A model generated the notes under the pieces. It saw only the letters and a program-made list of their open reading frames with translations. It did not search any database and had not been told where the DNA came from. The position numbers and the translations under genes are program-made. From Xenococcaceae cyanobacterium MO_167.B27 (GTDB lineage Bacteria > Cyanobacteriota > Cyanobacteriia > Cyanobacteriales > Xenococcaceae): a stretch of DNA of 35,571 nucleotides. The DNA lies in assembly GCA_030065935.1 (NCBI GenBank), contig JASJCP010000094.1:1-35571 (forward strand). Direction: 5' to 3'. Positions 33,348 to 35,571 of this stretch are shown here, piece by piece; the first letter of the stretch is position 1; each line of letters starts with the position of its first letter.

Positions 33348-33794
33348 ATGATTAAAAAAAGTATTTCTTATCTTATTGCGATCGCCTTAATCTTAAGTCT
33401 TAATTTGGGTTTCTCCTCTCCTGCTATGGCTTTCGGAAACTCTCCTTTAAGTGGATTAATTACCCTGAAGGCTTTAGCCAAAGATGCAGTACCCTATGAA
33501 GATGCGATCGCCAATAAGCAACCAACTCTCTTAGAGTTTTATGCAGATTGGTGTACTACTTGTCAAGGGATGTCTCCTATTGTCCAGAATTTAGCAGAGA
33601 AATATGGCAATCAAGTCAATTTAGTAATGCTTAATATTGACGATCCTCAGTGGGATAATTTAGTACAAAAATATCAAGTTACAGGAATACCTCAATACAC
33701 TTTTATTGATGCAGAAGCTAAAACCATAGACACTTTAGTAGGAAAAGTTCCCCAAACAATTATGGCTCAGGGGTTTGAGGAATTGATTAATTAG
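33348..33794 (+). CDS. Exported thioredoxin-domain protein (TxlA/HCF164-like)
   Basis: This 148-residue protein has a clear N-terminal signal segment: MIKK, a hydrophobic stretch at 7-21, and a likely cleavage site after SPAMA at residue 28. The mature part is a thioredoxin fold with the active site WCTTC (Cys69 and Cys72), preceded by LLEFYADW, and a cis-proline in TGIPQYTFID. The arrangement fits lumenal or periplasmic reductants such as HCF164/TxlA that pass electrons to apocytochromes or other exported disulfides; the precise partner is inference. There is no second membrane anchor if the signal is cleaved; uncleaved, it would be anchored. The ATG at 33348 is the natural start. The gene stands alone between the RTX region and gene-poor DNA. 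Confidence 0.87.
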   Translation: MIKKSISYLIAIALILSLNLGFSSPAMAFGNSPLSGLITLKALAKDAVPYEDAIANKQPTLLEFYADWCTTCQGMSPIVQNLAEKYGNQVNLVMLNIDDPQWDNLVQKYQVTGIPQYTFIDAEAKTIDTLVGKVPQTIMAQGFEELIN

Positions 33795-33954
33795 TATTTT
33801 TGCTGTTACAGAATCAACGATGAAATTCCCGAAATTAAGGAATAATGTTCTCTGAATAAAATCCCATGTCTTTCTCCAAATAGATCGTTCTATAGTTTTG
33901 TTATACATTACTCCGTCAATGCTTATTAGCGCGCTCCGTAGGCGGAAGGGTCGC

Positions 33955-34092
33955 ATAATTTCACGAAAGTATGGAATCTTGCCTAACACAGCCTGAGTCG
34001 TACATTTATCGACACTAGTTTTGTCTTTTAAATCTACTTGGAAAAAGAGTTGGGTTAATTCTTGGCTTTTTTCTATGGCGCGATCGCCAATT
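33955..34092 (-). pseudogene. Orphan coding-like fragment on the minus strand
   Basis: An open stretch of about 45 codons after a TAA near 34094 reads KSQELTQLFFQVDLKDK, then SVDKCTTQAVLGKIPYFREIM, with a protein-like pattern. It runs into a palindromic repeat (CCTACGGAGCGCGC, near 33930), where the pattern ends. No start codon precedes it and I cannot name a family. It is probably the remnant of a disrupted gene. Confidence 0.3.
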
Positions 34093-34113
34093 TAGGGAGC
34101 GATCGCTTTTTTT
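34080..34113 (+). terminator. HIP1-pair hairpin followed by seven Ts
   Basis: Two GCGATCGC palindromes at 34080-34087 and 34099-34106 can pair with each other over an 11-nt loop, and a T7 tract follows at 34107-34113. It has the form of a Rho-independent terminator on the plus strand. The nearest plus-strand gene, the thioredoxin, ends about 285 bp earlier. Confidence 0.5.
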
Positions 34114-34197
34114 GTGAGAAAAGCGGGCAAAGCATAGATGTCCATTGGTGATGTTAACAATTTTGAGGATGTTGATTGTTAATTTGAATTGCTAAGA

Positions 34198-34368
34198 CTA
34201 GAGAGCAGCAGAAAACTGTTGTGGTAGTTTCATTTGTTTTCTAGTATTCCTTCGTAATAATTCTAGAATTTTTAAAGCCATATAATAACAACGGGTTTGT
34301 ACTATTAGCTTGGATTCTGAGTAAATTCCCCATCTAGAGTCAGATAATTGCTTAATTGAATAATTCAT
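34198..34368 (-). CDS. Candidate small protein (56 aa)
   Basis: The frame starts at an ATG (34368) and runs 56 codons: MNYSIKQLSDSRWGIYSESK, then a helical half (MALKILELLRRNTRK). The opening pattern Y-x-I-x(4)-D-x(2)-W-x-I looks like a family of small cyanobacterial proteins, and a similar pattern recurs on the opposite strand at 34492. No Shine-Dalgarno is clear. Function unknown. Confidence 0.45.
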   Translation of the reverse strand: MNYSIKQLSDSRWGIYSESKLIVQTRCYYMALKILELLRRNTRKQMKLPQQFSAAL

Positions 34369-34491
34369 CTTCAATATTTGTTCGGAATTTACTTACTATT
34401 TAAGCTACAAAGTGTTTCTCTTCCTTCCGCCAAAATACTTAATTCTGCTTTGCTTTTTACATTTACTGAGATATTTGACACTCACCGCCTC

Positions 34492-34581
34492 GATTATCAT
34501 ATCAAGCATTTTAAGGATGGACATTGGAATATTTGCAAAAGCGAAATAAAGACTAAAGAAAAAGCTACTCAATTGCTATGA
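34492..34581 (+). pseudogene. Possible degraded relative of the 56-aa small protein
   Basis: The last 29 codons of a plus-strand frame read DYHIKHFKDGHWNICKSEIK and then KEKATQLL. The pattern Y-x-I-K-x(3)-D-x(2)-W-x-I matches the start of the minus-strand 56-aa ORF. No start codon sits at the right place. The similarity is short and could be chance. Confidence 0.25.
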
Positions 34582-34604
34582 TAATGGAGTAACTTTCTTC
34601 TATG

Positions 34605-34623
34605 TTGTGTAATGCTTACACAA
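34605..34623. repeat. Small hairpin (TTGTGTA-N5-TACACAA)
   Basis: A perfect 7-bp stem with a 5-nt loop. The sequence TATGTTGTGT is also directly repeated near 34601 and 34642. These bracket short DNA next to the truncated response-regulator start, consistent with an insertion or deletion scar. Confidence 0.5.
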
Positions 34624-34674
34624 TGTCAATTGCTTTCTGTGATTATGTTGTGTCCTTTATAGAGGAGATAAGCT

Positions 34675-34719
34675 CCAAGCCCCTAAATCTGGTTCGTCTT
34701 CAACTAGCAAAATCCTCAT
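34675..34719 (-). pseudogene. Response-regulator N-terminal fragment
   Basis: From an ATG at 34719 the minus strand reads MRILLVEDEPDLGAW and stops five codons later. That opening is the first beta strand and acidic pocket of an OmpR-type receiver domain. The remaining 200 or so residues are absent, so this is a gene start cut off near 34675. Confidence 0.6.
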
Positions 34720-34950
34720 TTGTGACTATTAGCTATACTCAGTAGATGGACAAGTTTTTTAGAGAGTGCGATCGCCAAACCCAAAATGACTTCTAGGCAG
34801 AATTTTTTTTTGTACTAATATACCAACTAGCCCCAATAGATATAGTTTTAACTTATGACAGTAGTTAAACCTAATTCGAGTTGTAGTAATCTGTGGATAT
34901 TTAGGTGAATAAAACTGTTAGAAAATCAAAATATTTTCTAAACTAAAACT
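34720..34950. other. Gene-free AT-rich spacer
   Basis: No ORF of note. One HIP1 site and a T9 run at about 34802-34813 are present. It separates the response-regulator fragment from the structured region. Confidence 0.5.
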
Positions 34951-34954
34951 CAGG

Positions 34955-35370
34955 GCTGCACGTCAGCATATCCCACTCATTACAAGTATCCATGTCTGGC
35001 ATTACCTGTTTTATGTTTCAGGTTAGGCATTGGCTTTTTACAGCATCCTACGCCCATACTTCATACGCTTCACATCTGGTTGATCATTATTGGATAGAAG
35101 TATGGGGTTATCCCGTTCTCTAGATTCATTTCTCGTAGTCCTTAGTCCCCTTAATATACTCCGAGAGGTATTTTGGTTAGAGTATTAGAGTGTTAATAGT
35201 TCTAATAACTAAATTTCAACGGACTAATTTGAAATTCTGACCTCTGTTGCCTTTTGGCACTCCGTGTATAAGCCTTATTCCATTACTTCCGACTAGCGAA
35301 GCTTACGTTCATGTTAGACTTGACTTGATAGTCAAGCTTATGACACCCCAATTAATTAGATTGAGTTAAA
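34955..35370 (-). ncRNA. Structured region, possible 5' part of a degraded group II intron (tentative)
   Basis: There is no protein frame, but many stems occur on the minus strand. TTATGACA and TGTCATAA pair around 35345-35380. CTTGAC-N6-GTCAAG lies at about 35319-35337. ACCTG and CAGGT pair over a 10-nt AT-rich loop near 35010-35030, and GGG/CCC stems lie in GAACGGGATAACCCC near 35110-35125. A GTGTCATAAG start near 35345 followed by AAGTCAAGTC resembles the 5' end and early domain I of bacterial group II introns. The pattern is read by eye, and no domain V or intron protein is present. Confidence 0.3.
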
Positions 35371-35430
35371 CTGTCATAACCATGTTGGACATAGACAACT
35401 TCCCTGACAGGGATACCAGATTAGGCTTCT

Positions 35431-35571
35431 AGTTAGGGTTTGCTGAAAAAGTAACCTCAAAAAATCACTAGAATCATCTTGTTGAAAAGATAAGTTTTGC
35501 TATTAAAAACTAGATTTTAATATCAGCTTTTTTAATATAAAAAACACTTCTTAAGCCTAATATAGATGGAT
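35431..35571. mobile_element. Possible left end of an insertion sequence running off the window
   Basis: The stretch beginning TTAGGGTTTGCTGAAAAAGT resembles the terminal inverted repeat of some cyanobacterial DDE insertion sequences as I remember them, and it directly follows CTAG. About 140 bp of non-coding AT-rich sequence follow to the window edge. No transposase is visible, so the call is weak. Confidence 0.25.

Overview
The window reads as chromosome from a low-GC cyanobacterium. The palindrome GCGATCGC (HIP1), over-represented in many cyanobacteria, recurs throughout both genes and spacers. Several intergenic spacers carry heptanucleotide tandem repeats of the kind known from cyanobacteria. 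The gene content also fits: a bilin-type GAF kinase, a Ycf29/Rre1-like regulator, a lumenal-type thioredoxin and many cyanobacterial palindromic repeats. I cannot fix the genus; a colonial or biofilm-forming lineage is only a guess from the polysaccharide genes.

Layout, left to right. (1) 1-5.8 kb: an N-terminally decayed comM/yifB; a GAF-SpoIIE (RsbU-type) phosphatase; a BlaI repressor/M56 membrane peptidase pair; an unrecognised HTH protein; and an ImmA/IrrE metallopeptidase pseudogene. (2) 5.9-7.5 kb: a TetR regulator and an alpha/beta hydrolase, each preceded by a copy of the same palindromic operator. (3) 7.6-13.8 kb: ftsY, a dnaB interrupted by a 496-residue intein inside its Walker A loop, and a GT39-type membrane glycosyltransferase. 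(4) 13.8-17 kb: hairpin-rich DNA, a decayed IscB, a candidate DXCF cyanobacteriochrome histidine kinase, and the second copy of a small inverted-repeat element also found at 1.3 kb. (5) 17.3-24.7 kb: mostly metabolism - surE, a squalene/phytoene synthase relative, a DUF2288 protein, ahcY, exoD, a sulfotransferase and leuC. (6) 24.9-29.2 kb: a co-directional group of response regulator, Crp-type regulator, polyprenyl-phosphate sugar transferase and an iron-sulfur photolyase. (7) 29.2-30.5 kb: a long heptamer array abutting a frameshifted tnpB. (8) 30.5-33.8 kb: a DUF6940 protein, a 288-bp element with 13-bp inverted ends, a Spondin_N/RTX secreted protein and an exported thioredoxin. (9) 33.8-35.6 kb: nearly 1.8 kb without a confident gene, holding gene remnants, small ORFs, hairpins and a structured stretch that may be the 5' part of a group II intron.

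Two themes stand out. One is cell-surface polysaccharide: the GT39 enzyme, ExoD, the sulfotransferase and the priming sugar transferase under two adjacent regulators. The other is decay by mobile DNA: remnants of iscB, tnpB, immA/irrE, comM and a response regulator, plus nested palindromic repeats. The most testable new points are the two-cysteine bilin GAF, the P-loop intein with both endonuclease motifs intact, the shared TetR operator, and the structured tail of the window. All calls come from reading the sequence; no database search was run.
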